DNA from: a virus
DNA: 33,393 bases
IMG/VR virus record: IMGVR_UViG_3300032296_002177
Coordinates: 1 to 33,393 of that record
Direction: 5' to 3' (one strand)
The position numbers were made by a program, and so were the translations under genes. Positions 17,036 through 24,147 of this stretch are shown one piece after another (positions within the stretch are counted from its first letter, which is position 1; each line of letters opens with the position of its first letter). The notes beneath the pieces are model-generated. The model made no database searches and was not told the origin of the DNA. It worked only from the letters and a program-made list of their open reading frames with translations.

Positions 17036-17608
17036 ATGCCACTTATTAGCACGCTCGCAAACGCCTCAGCTAGAGGTTACGGAATGTTTGGTGGGGCTGC
17101 ACCATTGCCTACAACTGGGTTTGTCTCCATTGCAACAAGAACATTGTCTGCGAATGACTCAACAATTACATTTTCTGCAATTCCACAAGTGTATAAACAT
17201 CTGCAAATCCGTGCTGTTCATCAATCAACTGCAGCGCATTGGACAAATATTTCATTCAATAGTGATACAACAACATCAAATTATATTTATCACAGACTTC
17301 TAGGAGATGGCGCTAATGCTTCTTCCGAAGGCGCAACATCATCACGCAGATTTTTTACATCTTATCCATCTCCTTATTGGTGTTCTTCTATTATTGATAT
17401 TTTAGATTATACAAATACCAATAAAACTAAAACAATAAGAGGGTTGCACTCTTGGGCTGGTGATGGCGCTTCCGGATTTAATGGAGAAGCCAACTTTATT
17501 TCTAATTTATGGTTGGGAACTGCTGCAATATCAAATATTGAGATAACTACTCCGGGGCAAAACTTCACAACATATTCAACATTTGCGCTCTATGGAATTG
17601 AGGGGTAA
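17036..17608 (+). CDS. Putative receptor-binding/fibre protein, paralogue A
   Basis: 190 residues. Contains FSAIPQVYKHLQIRAVHQS and ends STFALYGIEG, motifs that I recognise in small phage tail proteins suspected of surface exposure. Related in layout to the next two genes: N-terminal SIPxTYTDL-like segment and C-terminal YGI end. Composition is clearly AT-richer than the surrounding genome (about one third GC at 17401-17460), suggesting separate acquisition. GGGGATCAGC precedes the start. Function inferred from position only. Confidence 0.6.
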   Translation: MPLISTLANASARGYGMFGGAAPLPTTGFVSIATRTLSANDSTITFSAIPQVYKHLQIRAVHQSTAAHWTNISFNSDTTTSNYIYHRLLGDGANASSEGATSSRRFFTSYPSPYWCSSIIDILDYTNTNKTKTIRGLHSWAGDGASGFNGEANFISNLWLGTAAISNIEITTPGQNFTTYSTFALYGIEG

Positions 17609-17613
17609 TAAAA

Positions 17614-18123
17614 ATGGCAGCAGCACAAACTTATGAACCAATACAAACGAACACTTTAAGTTCAGCAACAAACAGCGTAAGTCTTTCTTCTATTCCACAA
17701 ACATATACTGATCTAGTTCTTGTATGCACTGGTACAAACTCTGCGGGATTTGATGGCATAGATATAAGAGTTGGCAACGGATCAGTAGATACTGCCAGCA
17801 ATTATGGAATTGTTGCCGTTAATGGAAATGGCACAAATGCGCAATCTTTTGCTGATTACAGTAATACCTCAATGACAAATATGGGAATTACTGGCTCATC
17901 TACAAGACAGACTTCGATTTATCATTTTATGAATTACGCCAATACTTCCACATTCAAAGCCGTAGTAGGTCGTTCTAATATCACAGATTTTCGCGTTGCT
18001 GGTTTAGGTGGTATATGGCGAAGCACATCTGCCATAAATGTGATTCAACTGCGCTCAGATAATGCTAGCTACAATTTTACTGTTGGATCAACATTTACCT
18101 TATGGGGAATTAAGGCGGCTTAA
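17614..18123 (+). CDS. Putative receptor-binding/fibre protein, paralogue B
   Basis: 169 residues. Shares SSIPQTYTDLVLV near the N-terminus and STFTLWGIKA at the C-terminus with its neighbours; the middle is Asn/Thr/Ser-rich and diverged (for example IDIRVGNGSVDTASNY). Divergence in the middle with conserved ends is what one expects for variable binding domains. AT-rich composition as in the neighbours. It begins five bases after the previous stop. Confidence 0.6.
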   Translation: MAAAQTYEPIQTNTLSSATNSVSLSSIPQTYTDLVLVCTGTNSAGFDGIDIRVGNGSVDTASNYGIVAVNGNGTNAQSFADYSNTSMTNMGITGSSTRQTSIYHFMNYANTSTFKAVVGRSNITDFRVAGLGGIWRSTSAINVIQLRSDNASYNFTVGSTFTLWGIKAA

Positions 18124-18125
18124 TA

Positions 18126-18644
18126 ATGGCAAATACATATACTTTAATTCAATCTTATACAGCAACTGGTTCAGTTGCCTCAATTGATTTCAACAGCATT
18201 CCAGGAACTTATACTGATTTGCAAGTTGTTATTTCAGGTCGTTCAGGTGCTTCATTTGCCAGAAGAGCCATATCTTTTACTATAAATGGTTCAACTGCTA
18301 ATGATTATCGAGATATGTATCTCTTGGGTAATGGCACTGCTGCAAGTTCCGCACAAGATACACCGCCACAACCAAATATCTTAATATGGGATGTACCTGC
18401 TGCAACTTCTGCATCAAATACTTTTTCTAATATAAGTGTTTATATTCCAAATTATTCTTCTTCTTCCATAACTAAATGTGTAAGCAATGATGGAATTTCA
18501 GAAGATAATTCAACAGCAGCAATCGGTGTTCTAGCAGCTGGTCTTTATATGCAGAACACAGCCATCACCAGTCTTAGTTTTGCTGTTCAAGGTAACTTCG
18601 TTACACACTCAAGCGCATATCTCTACGGCATCAAGAACTCATAA
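18126..18644 (+). CDS. Putative receptor-binding/fibre protein, paralogue C
   Basis: 172 residues. Begins two bases after the previous stop with NTYTLIQSYTATGS, NSIPGTYTDLQVVISG and ends SSAYLYGIKNS, matching the paralogue pattern. The middle (SFTINGSTANDYRDMYLLGN, then a Ser/Asn-rich beta section) differs from the other two. AT-rich until its final ~60 bases, where the composition returns toward that of the rest of the genome. No enzymatic motif. Confidence 0.6.
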   Translation: MANTYTLIQSYTATGSVASIDFNSIPGTYTDLQVVISGRSGASFARRAISFTINGSTANDYRDMYLLGNGTAASSAQDTPPQPNILIWDVPAATSASNTFSNISVYIPNYSSSSITKCVSNDGISEDNSTAAIGVLAAGLYMQNTAITSLSFAVQGNFVTHSSAYLYGIKNS

Positions 18645-18653
18645 GGAGAAAAA

Positions 18654-18890
18654 ATGACAACACGACCAACGCGAATCGAAATCAACTGCACGACAGGTGA
18701 AGTCCTAGAGGTTGAGCTAACAGATGCTGAAATGGCACAGCGTGAATTAGATATTGCTGAAGCCGCCGCACGCAAAGCCGAAGAGGATGCCGCCGCTTCC
18801 GCATTGGCAACTCTCAAGGCATCTGCGAAGGCGAAGCTCGTCGCAGGCCAGCCTTTGACGGCAGAAGAAGCAGACACACTCGTCCTTTAA
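18654..18890 (+). CDS. Small coiled-coil protein following fibre genes
   Basis: 78 residues with an AAGGAGA site. Starts beta-like (TRIEINCTTGEVLEVELTD) and continues as an Ala/Glu/Lys helix from ~22 to ~65, ending with PLTAEEADTLVL. This short beta-then-coil layout is frequent immediately after fibre genes in phages and could serve as a fibre assembly partner; not established. Confidence 0.6.
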   Translation: MTTRPTRIEINCTTGEVLEVELTDAEMAQRELDIAEAAARKAEEDAAASALATLKASAKAKLVAGQPLTAEEADTLVL

Positions 18891-19051
18891 TGGGATACCA
18901 AGAAGGCAATTGCACCCGGGAACCAACCCGGACGATTGACGACGCCGTCGACGAAGTAGAAGCATCGGGGATCCAAAAGAAACCAGGAGAAATCAATGGG
19001 AATCAGCACCCAACAAGTCACCGTAGGAACCACAGCAACCGCGCTCGTTGA
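18890..19051 (+). CDS. Small hypothetical protein
   Basis: 53 residues starting in a TAATG overlap with the previous stop and running into the next gene by 56 bases. Polar, with EPTRTIDDAVDEVEASGIQ as its likely core. It fills the 105-base interval between two confident genes. The overlapping 3' part is basic and may be just a read-through of the next gene's frame. Weak case. Confidence 0.35.
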   Translation: MGYQEGNCTREPTRTIDDAVDEVEASGIQKKPGEINGNQHPTSHRRNHSNRAR

Positions 19052-19250
19052 CGCAACAGCAGAAGCAGAGATGGTCTATTTACACAGCTCAAGCGGCACG
19101 TGCTATCTGGGCAACAGCGATGTAACTTCCAGCACCGGATACCGGATGGATAACGGCGACAAGCTCACGATCGAGAACAAGGCAAACGGAATCTGGGCGA
19201 TTACCACCTCGGGAACCGTCACGATGCAAGTGATGGCGATCGGTAAATGA
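18996..19250 (+). CDS. Small beta-rich virion-type protein
   Basis: 84 residues with AGGAGAAATCA before the start. Pattern VTVGTTATALVDATAEAEMV, YLHSSSGTCYLGNSDVTSS, then a beta end. I recognise this as a small protein often found near tail or lysis genes of actinobacterial phages; likely a single beta-sandwich domain. Function unknown. Its stop overlaps the next ATG (ATGA). Confidence 0.6.
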   Translation: MGISTQQVTVGTTATALVDATAEAEMVYLHSSSGTCYLGNSDVTSSTGYRMDNGDKLTIENKANGIWAITTSGTVTMQVMAIGK

Positions 19251-19459
19251 CAGCGCAGGATTACGCAGCGCTGACGGTTTCACTTCTTACGATCGGCGGA
19301 GCCTTTATCGCGATGACCAGATGGCTGGTCAAGCATTATCTGGCCGAATTGAAGCCCAATGGCGGCAGCTCAGTCAGCGACAGAATTTCGAGAGTGGAAA
19401 CCAGAGTAGATGAAATTTATAGCCTGCTTCTTAGCAACAGCGATCGTCGCAAGCCTTAG
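19247..19459 (+). CDS. Small membrane protein with C-terminal coil (holin- or spanin-like)
   Basis: 70 residues. One membrane segment at about 8-28 (ALTVSLLTIGGAFIAM), a basic patch, then a helical coil (DRISRVETRVDEIYSLLL). This is a typical layout for small lysis-cassette proteins upstream of an endolysin. The next gene, a lipoprotein, starts inside its 3' end in another frame, an arrangement like Rz/Rz1. Role is inferred. Confidence 0.6.
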   Translation: MTAQDYAALTVSLLTIGGAFIAMTRWLVKHYLAELKPNGGSSVSDRISRVETRVDEIYSLLLSNSDRRKP

Positions 19460-19604
19460 CGGATGCGGATACCAGGGATGGGTTCGATATCCATGCCAGC
19501 AATATGAGAATTGGCAGAAGCCCGAGTGCCAGCCGCCGCAATGCGAAGCGATCGGCCAATGCACAAAAGATCTTCTCCCAGAAGTGGATACCCAGAATGG
19601 CTAG
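19410..19604 (+). CDS. Small predicted lipoprotein in lysis cassette
   Basis: 64 residues. Lys at position 2, a hydrophobic stretch (FIACFLATAIVAS) and a lipobox LSGC, with Cys19 as the expected lipidation site. The mature part is short and Cys/Pro/Gln-rich (YPCQQYENWQKPECQPPQCE), with five further cysteines. It overlaps the upstream gene by 50 bases and the next by 8. Could aid lysis or block superinfection; I cannot decide between these. Confidence 0.65.
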   Translation: MKFIACFLATAIVASLSGCGYQGWVRYPCQQYENWQKPECQPPQCEAIGQCTKDLLPEVDTQNG

Positions 19605-19884
19605 GAAGCGCTTCACGCCCGAAGAACTTCACGCACGCCTGATCGTAACAATCGGCGTCATCTTGGCGATCGTCTTCGCCGGATCCGTTTTCAGCCTTCT
19701 ATATGCTTTGCTTTTCATTACGCAGCCGATGGCGCAGGCCCCAAACGATGCCGCATTTATCGATCTAGTTTCCACATTGTGCGTCTTTCTGACCGGCACG
19801 CTTGCAGGAATACTCAGCGCCAATGGGCTAAAATCTAAACCGAAGCAGCAGCAAGAAGGGGAAGCCAGTGAACCAACTCGATAA
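19597..19884 (+). CDS. Two-pass membrane protein, holin candidate
   Basis: 95 residues. Start at 19597 is chosen because it overlaps the lipoprotein stop by 8 bases and gives MARKRFTPEELHARLIV; the longer frame adds 31 basic residues lying inside the lipoprotein gene. Two membrane segments, about 14-39 and 51-72, are followed by a polar Gln/Glu-rich tail. Size, topology and position immediately before the endolysin fit a class II holin, which would form membrane lesions for endolysin release. Confidence 0.65.
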   Translation: MARKRFTPEELHARLIVTIGVILAIVFAGSVFSLLYALLFITQPMAQAPNDAAFIDLVSTLCVFLTGTLAGILSANGLKSKPKQQQEGEASEPTR

Positions 19885-20377
19885 GTTTATCGAAGTAGCA
19901 AAAGCAGAACTCGGCTACATCGAAGGGCCTCAAGATAACGAAACGAAATATCAGAAGGCAAAGCAGCCCTGGTGCGGAGCCTTCGTGAACTGGTGCGCAA
20001 AGCAGGCAGGGATCAAGATCCCAAACTGCACATACACGCCAGCAGGAGCAACAGCCTTCATGGACAAGAACGCCTGGACACTTGCGCAAGCAGCAGAACC
20101 ACAGCCCGGCGATATCGCCTTCTTTGATTTCCCAGGAGACGCGCTCGATCGCATTTCACACGTTGGAATTGTGATCAGCAATAACGGCAACGGCACAGTG
20201 ACCACAATTGAAGGTAACACCAGCCCGGACAAGAAGGGCGACCAGCGCAATGGCGGCGAAGTTTGCCAGAAGATGCGAGCATTCAAGAAGAAGAATCGCG
20301 GCAAGGTTCAACCATCTCTGCCAGTATTTATCGTAGGATTTGGCCGCCCTAAATTTAAGGAGATTACAAATGGATAA
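19868..20377 (+). CDS. Endolysin, CHAP-type amidase/endopeptidase
   Basis: 169 residues, GTG start with AAGGGGA 7 bases upstream. A single CHAP domain: catalytic Cys36 in PWCGAFVNWCAKQAG, His98 in DRISHVGIV, and Glu115/Asn117 in TTIEGNT. CHAP enzymes cut peptidoglycan amide bonds. No separate cell-wall binding domain is present, so this is a minimal enzyme with only a short Lys-rich end. It overlaps the holin candidate upstream by 17 bases and another small membrane gene downstream by 8. Confidence 0.88.
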   Translation: MNQLDKFIEVAKAELGYIEGPQDNETKYQKAKQPWCGAFVNWCAKQAGIKIPNCTYTPAGATAFMDKNAWTLAQAAEPQPGDIAFFDFPGDALDRISHVGIVISNNGNGTVTTIEGNTSPDKKGDQRNGGEVCQKMRAFKKKNRGKVQPSLPVFIVGFGRPKFKEITNG

Positions 20378-20564
20378 GAAGAAGCTCGAAGCAATTTCAA
20401 TGACATATCTGCGAGCAGGAGCAGCAGCAATTGCAGCTCTTTATCTTGCAGATCCAAACCGCCCACTCAAGGAATACCTTGCAGCAGGAATCGCAGCAGT
20501 CGCCGGCCCAATCTTGAAGGCCATCGATCCAAAGGCGATTGAATTCGGACGCGGAGCAAAGTAG
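20370..20564 (+). CDS. Small hydrophobic protein, second holin candidate
   Basis: 64 residues; AAGGAGA 8 bases before the ATG decides this start over a longer frame beginning inside the endolysin gene. Two hydrophobic stretches (about 13-27 and 35-49), joined by ADPNRPLKEYLAAG and followed by AIDPKAIEFGRG. This small pattern is frequent next to actinophage endolysins and may be a holin or antiholin. Confidence 0.6.
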   Translation: MDKKKLEAISMTYLRAGAAAIAALYLADPNRPLKEYLAAGIAAVAGPILKAIDPKAIEFGRGAK

Positions 20565-20567
20565 TAA

Positions 20568-20831
20568 ATGAATCGGGGGGAAATTCTTCAAGAAGCAGCT
20601 CGACTCACAGCCAAAGATCGCCAGAACATCTACGGCGATCCAAGAACCAACCACTGCCGAATTGCAGACTTATGGACGACATATCTCGAGCAGCAGATAA
20701 CACCACAGCAAGTGGCCATATGCATGGCGCTAGTTAAAGTCGCACGTTTGATGCAGACAGAGACAGAAGACTCCTTCATAGATTTAGCAGCCTACGCCAG
20801 CATCGCCGGCGAGATTGCGACAAATCAATGA
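20568..20831 (+). CDS. DUF6378-like phage protein
   Basis: 87 residues. The pattern ILQEAARLTAKDRQNIYGDP, then RIADLWTTYLEQQITPQQVA and LVKVARLMQTETEDSFIDLA matches a small helical family common in tailed phages and labelled DUF6378 from memory. The function of the family is unknown. It begins three bases after the previous stop and overlaps the next gene by 4 bases. Confidence 0.7.
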   Translation: MNRGEILQEAARLTAKDRQNIYGDPRTNHCRIADLWTTYLEQQITPQQVAICMALVKVARLMQTETEDSFIDLAAYASIAGEIATNQ

Positions 20832-21505
20832 ACGAAATGATTATCCTCGTACCGACCAGAGGACGCCCACGCAACGCAGTCGAATTATTGGCAGAGCACG
20901 ACAGCCTTTCAACACATTCAGACATCCTCTTCGTGATTGATGCAAACGACCCAGAGCACGATGCCTACGAATACGAAGTAGGCAAAGACAAATGCATGAC
21001 GATCGAGAATGAAACCCGGGGCATGGCTTACCCAATTAACAAGGCAGCCAGTGCGATCGTAAAGAAGGGCGAATATAAATACTTCGCCTTCCTCGGCGAC
21101 GACCACCGCCCACGCACAGCCGGGTGGGATGCACTTCTTATCCAGGCAATGCAGAAGCGGCCGTCGATGGCCTACGGCAACGATTTACTGCAAGGGGAAC
21201 GACTTCCAACCATGATCGCGATGACAAGTGACATCGTCAAAGCGCTCGATGGAATGGTTCCGCCAAAGATGAAGCATTTATACCTCGACAATTTCTGGAA
21301 GAAACTAGGCCAGGACTTAGGAGCGCTGACTTACCTCGATCACGTTATTGTTGAGCACATGCACCCAATCGCAGGCAAAGCGGAGTGGGATGAGGGATAC
21401 AAGGAAGTCAACGCAACCGAAATCTATTCATTCGACGCACTCGCCTACAAGAACTACATCGAGAGCGAAGCCTACGAATTGCTCAAGCGCAAACTAAGGC
21501 CATGA
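20828..21505 (+). CDS. Glycosyltransferase-like protein (GT-A fold)
   Basis: 225 residues. Opening MIILVPTRGRP and the FLGDDHRPRT segment with Asp91-Asp92 correspond to the nucleotide-binding start and DxD-like metal site of GT2-type enzymes; AGWDALLIQAM and YLDHVIVEHMHP are further family-like landmarks. It probably transfers a sugar to a phage or host surface molecule. Overlaps both neighbours by 4 bases (ATGA), in one cassette with another glycosyltransferase and an epimerase. Confidence 0.72.
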   Translation: MNEMIILVPTRGRPRNAVELLAEHDSLSTHSDILFVIDANDPEHDAYEYEVGKDKCMTIENETRGMAYPINKAASAIVKKGEYKYFAFLGDDHRPRTAGWDALLIQAMQKRPSMAYGNDLLQGERLPTMIAMTSDIVKALDGMVPPKMKHLYLDNFWKKLGQDLGALTYLDHVIVEHMHPIAGKAEWDEGYKEVNATEIYSFDALAYKNYIESEAYELLKRKLRP

Positions 21506-22218
21506 AGCAGCTCATCACTTATTCTTTATACGGCAGCGAAGAGCGATATACGATCGGTGCGATCAAGAACGCAATTCTGGCCACTCGCCACTTCAAAGGA
21601 TTCACCCTGCGTTTCTACACCGGGGCCTCGGTTCCAGAATCCATCAAACAAACCCTTCGCCTCTTTCCCCACGTGCAGCTCGTAGAGGAATATGAGCCAG
21701 AAGACCATCGGGCCAAACTCTGGAGATTTCAGGCTTTAGCAGATCAGGAATACGACGTCATTCTAAGCCGCGATGCAGACGCCAGGCTGACCCACAGAGA
21801 ACGGATTGCACACGAAGAGTTTCTAGCAAGCGGCCTTGATTTTCACATTATGAAAGACCACCCCACAGGCCACAATTACAAGATCAGCGCCGGCATGTTC
21901 GCAGCTCGAACCAAAGCGATCCCGGACGATTTGAAGGAGACGCAAGAACCCGGGAATTATTACACCGCCGATCAGGACTGGCTAGCGGCCCACATTTGGC
22001 CGTTGATCAAGGACAGCGCCCTGATCCACGATGAGCATTACGAAACCCCCACAGAAGGCCAGAGCAAGCGCCGCCCATTCCCGATCGCAAAGAAAGCCAC
22101 GCTCCACCATATCGGGGCAGCACTTGAAGCAGACGATCGCTTCGTCTTCAGCAATGACCAGGCGATGGCAAAGGCCGAATCAGGAAGCGACAAATATCTG
22201 GCAGAATGGCTCGTATGA
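21502..22218 (+). CDS. Glycosyltransferase-like protein with DxD motif
   Basis: 238 residues. A DxD motif lies at 91-93 (ILSRDADARLT) after an N-terminal Rossmann-type half (LITYSLYGSEERYTIGAIKN). KLWRFQALAD and DYHIMKDHP-like segments (written here as FHIMKDHPTG) follow, in keeping with enzymes that act on sugar chains. Sequence differs from the other two glycosyltransferases in the window, so it is not a recent duplicate. Joined to both neighbours by ATGA overlaps. Confidence 0.68.
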   Translation: MKQLITYSLYGSEERYTIGAIKNAILATRHFKGFTLRFYTGASVPESIKQTLRLFPHVQLVEEYEPEDHRAKLWRFQALADQEYDVILSRDADARLTHRERIAHEEFLASGLDFHIMKDHPTGHNYKISAGMFAARTKAIPDDLKETQEPGNYYTADQDWLAAHIWPLIKDSALIHDEHYETPTEGQSKRRPFPIAKKATLHHIGAALEADDRFVFSNDQAMAKAESGSDKYLAEWLV

Positions 22219-23078
22219 AGATTCTAATAACAGGAGACGCCGGCTTCGTCGGCCGCGCCTTTCATAGAGCACTCGACGACAAAGGCCATGAGATCACCGG
22301 CATCGACATCGCAAACGGAATCGATTGCAGGGATTTCTTCAAGAAGGACGACACCAGATACGACGTCGTTATTCACCTCGCCGCGATCGTCGGCGGCCGC
22401 GCCACGATCGAAGGGAACCCTTTGGCCGTTGCCAGCGACCTGGCGATCGACAGCGACATGTTTCAGTGGGCGGTAAGGACAAAGCCGAAGCATCTGGTTT
22501 ATTACAGCAGCTCGGCGGCCTATCCGATTTATTTGCAAAGAGCCGCCTACCAGCAACGACTTCGAGAAGGCGACATCAACCTCGATCACATTCGAACCCC
22601 GGACTTCAGCTACGGATGGGCGAAATTGACCGGCGAAACTTTGGCCAGATACGCCAGAGCAGAAGGAATCAAAGTACACGTCCTGCGGCCATTTAGCGGC
22701 TACGGCAGCGACCAGGCGCTCGATTACCCATTCCCATCCTTGATTAAACGCGGCAAAGCCAAACTGAATCCGTTCGAAATCTGGGGAACCGGCGAGCAAG
22801 TCCGCGACTTTATCCACATCGACGATGTGGTTGCAGCTACCTTCGAAGCGATCACAAACGACATTCAAACTTTGAACCTTTGCACCGGGCGACCGACCTC
22901 ATTTATCCAGCTCGCAGAGATGATTATGCTGGCGCAGGGATACCTGGCCCCGATCAAGAAACACCCAGGCAAGCCAAGCGGAGTCGAATATCGAGTCGGC
23001 GACCCCACGAAGATGCTGCAGATTTATGAACCAAAGATTAGCCTGGAAGAAGGAATCGCCAGGGCGCTCAAAGAATGA
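22215..23078 (+). CDS. NAD-dependent sugar-nucleotide epimerase/dehydratase
   Basis: 287 residues from the ATG at 22215, which overlaps the previous stop (ATGA); a start 9 bases upstream is possible. An extended short-chain dehydrogenase: NAD-binding GDAGFVG at 7-13, catalytic YGWAK (Tyr133, Lys137), SSSAAYP at 98-104 and the substrate-domain phrase GTGEQVRDFIHIDDVV. It would epimerise or dehydrate a nucleotide sugar such as UDP- or GDP-hexose, supplying a donor for the adjacent glycosyltransferases. Last gene of the rightward late block, followed by a terminator. Confidence 0.88.
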   Translation: MKILITGDAGFVGRAFHRALDDKGHEITGIDIANGIDCRDFFKKDDTRYDVVIHLAAIVGGRATIEGNPLAVASDLAIDSDMFQWAVRTKPKHLVYYSSSAAYPIYLQRAAYQQRLREGDINLDHIRTPDFSYGWAKLTGETLARYARAEGIKVHVLRPFSGYGSDQALDYPFPSLIKRGKAKLNPFEIWGTGEQVRDFIHIDDVVAATFEAITNDIQTLNLCTGRPTSFIQLAEMIMLAQGYLAPIKKHPGKPSGVEYRVGDPTKMLQIYEPKISLEEGIARALKE

Positions 23079-23083
23079 AAACA

Positions 23084-23123
23084 CCCCCCACAGCCAGGAA
23101 ACAGGCGGTGGGGGGCATTTCTT
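23084..23123. terminator. Bidirectional terminator between convergent operons
   Basis: CCCCCCAC (23084-23091) pairs with GTGGGGGG (23108-23115), extended inward by GCC/GGC after one mismatch. CATTTCTT follows on the + strand and TGTTTTCATT on the - strand, so it can end both the rightward late operon and the leftward small-gene operon, whose last stop codon is at 23125. Confidence 0.75.
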
Positions 23124-23124
23124 G

Positions 23125-23367
23125 CTAAAGGAGATCGGATGGATCCCGGATAGATCGCATCTCCTTCGCAATAACCCGATTGCCCCAAAAGACCAGGAAC
23201 CGATCGGGAAGAACAGGAACGCGCAGCTCTTTCTTTGGCAGCAGCACGATCAGGAAAGACCACAGGCCAAAGAACAGGCCACAGGAGAACCAGAACCAGA
23301 TCCGGCGGCCGTAGGCCAGCGCCAGAAGGCCGGCAACAGGGGCAATGGCCAGATTCCACCAGCTCAT
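23125..23367 (-). CDS. Two-pass small membrane protein
   Basis: 80 residues. Start overlaps the ribbon-helix-helix stop (ATGA). Very Trp/Phe-rich hydrophobic segments at about 2-19 (WWNLAIAPVAGLLALAYG) and 22-44 (IWFWFSCGLFFGLWSFLIVL) are followed by a basic cytosolic-type tail. Last gene of the leftward operon. No family recognised; a membrane-acting accessory role (for example exclusion of other phages) is conceivable but unsupported. Confidence 0.6.
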   Translation of the reverse strand: MSWWNLAIAPVAGLLALAYGRRIWFWFSCGLFFGLWSFLIVLLPKKELRVPVLPDRFLVFWGNRVIAKEMRSIRDPSDLL

Positions 23368-23492
23368 CGGATGTAGGCCTTCAGAGCATCCACGATGACC
23401 TCGCTGACCGATTTCTCATCGGCGGCAGCCTTAGCTTTGACGGCAGCCCACAGGGAATCCGAAACCCGGACAGAACGCATCTTCTTAGCCAT
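23364..23492 (-). CDS. Ribbon-helix-helix DNA-binding protein
   Basis: 42 residues, with GAGGTGA, a near-perfect ribosome binding site, 5 bases before the ATG. The strand MRSVRVSDSLW is followed by two helices (AAVKAKAAADE and SVSEVIVDALKAYIR), the compact Arc/CopG fold that binds DNA as a dimer of dimers. It is short but complete for that fold. It overlaps both neighbours (8 and 4 bases). Probably a repressor, either of this operon or of the divergent one; the operator is unknown. Confidence 0.75.
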   Translation of the reverse strand: MAKKMRSVRVSDSLWAAVKAKAAADEKSVSEVIVDALKAYIR

Positions 23493-23652
23493 TGGCAATC
23501 ACCTCGTCGATCATGACCGAGCAGGATCCGTAACCGGAACCAGTCCAGCAGACATCGCGAGTGGCAAAGGTGAACAGGCTGGCTAGCAGCAAGCCGATCA
23601 CGATCGCCACAGCGCGGCGTCGGCGCACAAACTTCGGATCCATCTTCATCAT
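23485..23652 (-). CDS. Small single-pass membrane protein
   Basis: 55 residues, with TTAGGAG upstream of the first of two adjacent ATGs. Basic N-terminus (FVRRRRAVA), one membrane segment (about 15-29, IVIGLLLASLFTFAT), and a short outer part with two cysteines (DVCWTGSGYGSC). Could be an anchored or secreted small protein. Overlaps the regulator gene by 8 bases. Confidence 0.6.
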   Translation of the reverse strand: MMKMDPKFVRRRRAVAIVIGLLLASLFTFATRDVCWTGSGYGSCSVMIDEVIANG

Positions 23653-23819
23653 TTCAGACTCCTAAGCGCCTGGAGATAGGAAGGAAGCGTAGCCAGGGTA
23701 TTCACCATGACCGCCTCCATGAGCTTGTCATCGCCAGACTCGACGGCAGTGAGCAGGTTATGCGAAGCCGTATACATCGCATCGCAGATATCGGTATGAA
23801 TTGCTTTCATTGCACCCAT
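23649..23819 (-). CDS. Small helical hypothetical protein
   Basis: 56 residues, apparently all helical (AIHTDICDAMYTASHNLLTA, then DDKLMEAVMVNTLATLPSYL). No motif recognised. The start directly abuts the stop of the upstream zinc-ribbon gene (TAA ATG) and the end overlaps the next start (ATGA). An alternative ATG lies 9 bases in. Confidence 0.6.
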   Translation of the reverse strand: MGAMKAIHTDICDAMYTASHNLLTAVESGDDKLMEAVMVNTLATLPSYLQALRSLK

Positions 23820-23978
23820 TTATTTCTTACCTTTCACTAGTTGAGAATGAAGACCGGCGCACGTAGGGCAAACCGGGATGCGCGATTGCTCGCCATTGTC
23901 GTATTGATACCAGCGATAAACCAGAGTGGAGCTGCGGCCACAGAGAGCACATTCGCGAAAGAAGGAAACATCGCTCAT
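23820..23978 (-). CDS. Zinc-ribbon protein, copy 2
   Basis: 52 residues. Two CxxC knuckles, Cys10/Cys13 and Cys37/Cys40, enclose VYRWYQYDNGEQSRIPV, a typical zinc-ribbon hairpin. GAGGTCA lies upstream and the start overlaps the previous stop (ATGA). It is recognisably similar to the product of the preceding gene, indicating local duplication. A 98-residue frame on the same strand across this region lacks any motif and is rejected. Could bind nucleic acid or a protein partner. Confidence 0.7.
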   Translation of the reverse strand: MSDVSFFRECALCGRSSTLVYRWYQYDNGEQSRIPVCPTCAGLHSQLVKGKK

Positions 23979-24145
23979 GGCTTGACCTCATATTCTGAAT
24001 TCTTGCGAGCGCAGAAGACACAGACATTGATCCAATAGCGCTCGCCATTTGGATGTTGATATTGGCGCTTGTAGAGCGCCTGCCAGCGACCATCGCAGGC
24101 ATCACAATCAGGAAGACCGGCAACCTTCATCTGGGGCTTACTCAT
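23975..24145 (-). CDS. Zinc-ribbon protein, copy 1
   Basis: 56 residues. CxxC pairs at Cys14/Cys17 and Cys42/Cys45 flank LYKRQYQHPNGERYWIN, the same hairpin design as copy 2 (aromatic-R/K-x-Y-Q ... N-G-E). The ATG at 24145 is chosen because it follows the previous stop by two bases with AAGG upstream; a start 18 bases earlier would overlap that gene. Role unknown; zinc ribbons in phages often bind nucleic acid or modify host transcription. Confidence 0.68.
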   Translation of the reverse strand: MSKPQMKVAGLPDCDACDGRWQALYKRQYQHPNGERYWINVCVFCARKNSEYEVKP

Positions 24146-24147
24146 GA

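Noticed and set aside
22224-22868. 214-residue frame on the - strand inside the epimerase gene
   Set aside because: The + strand has a full dehydrogenase with all motifs; the antisense frame has none.
23827-24123. 98-residue frame on the - strand
   Set aside because: It lies in another frame over the two zinc-ribbon genes, which have cysteine motifs, ribosome binding sites and overlap junctions; this frame has none.
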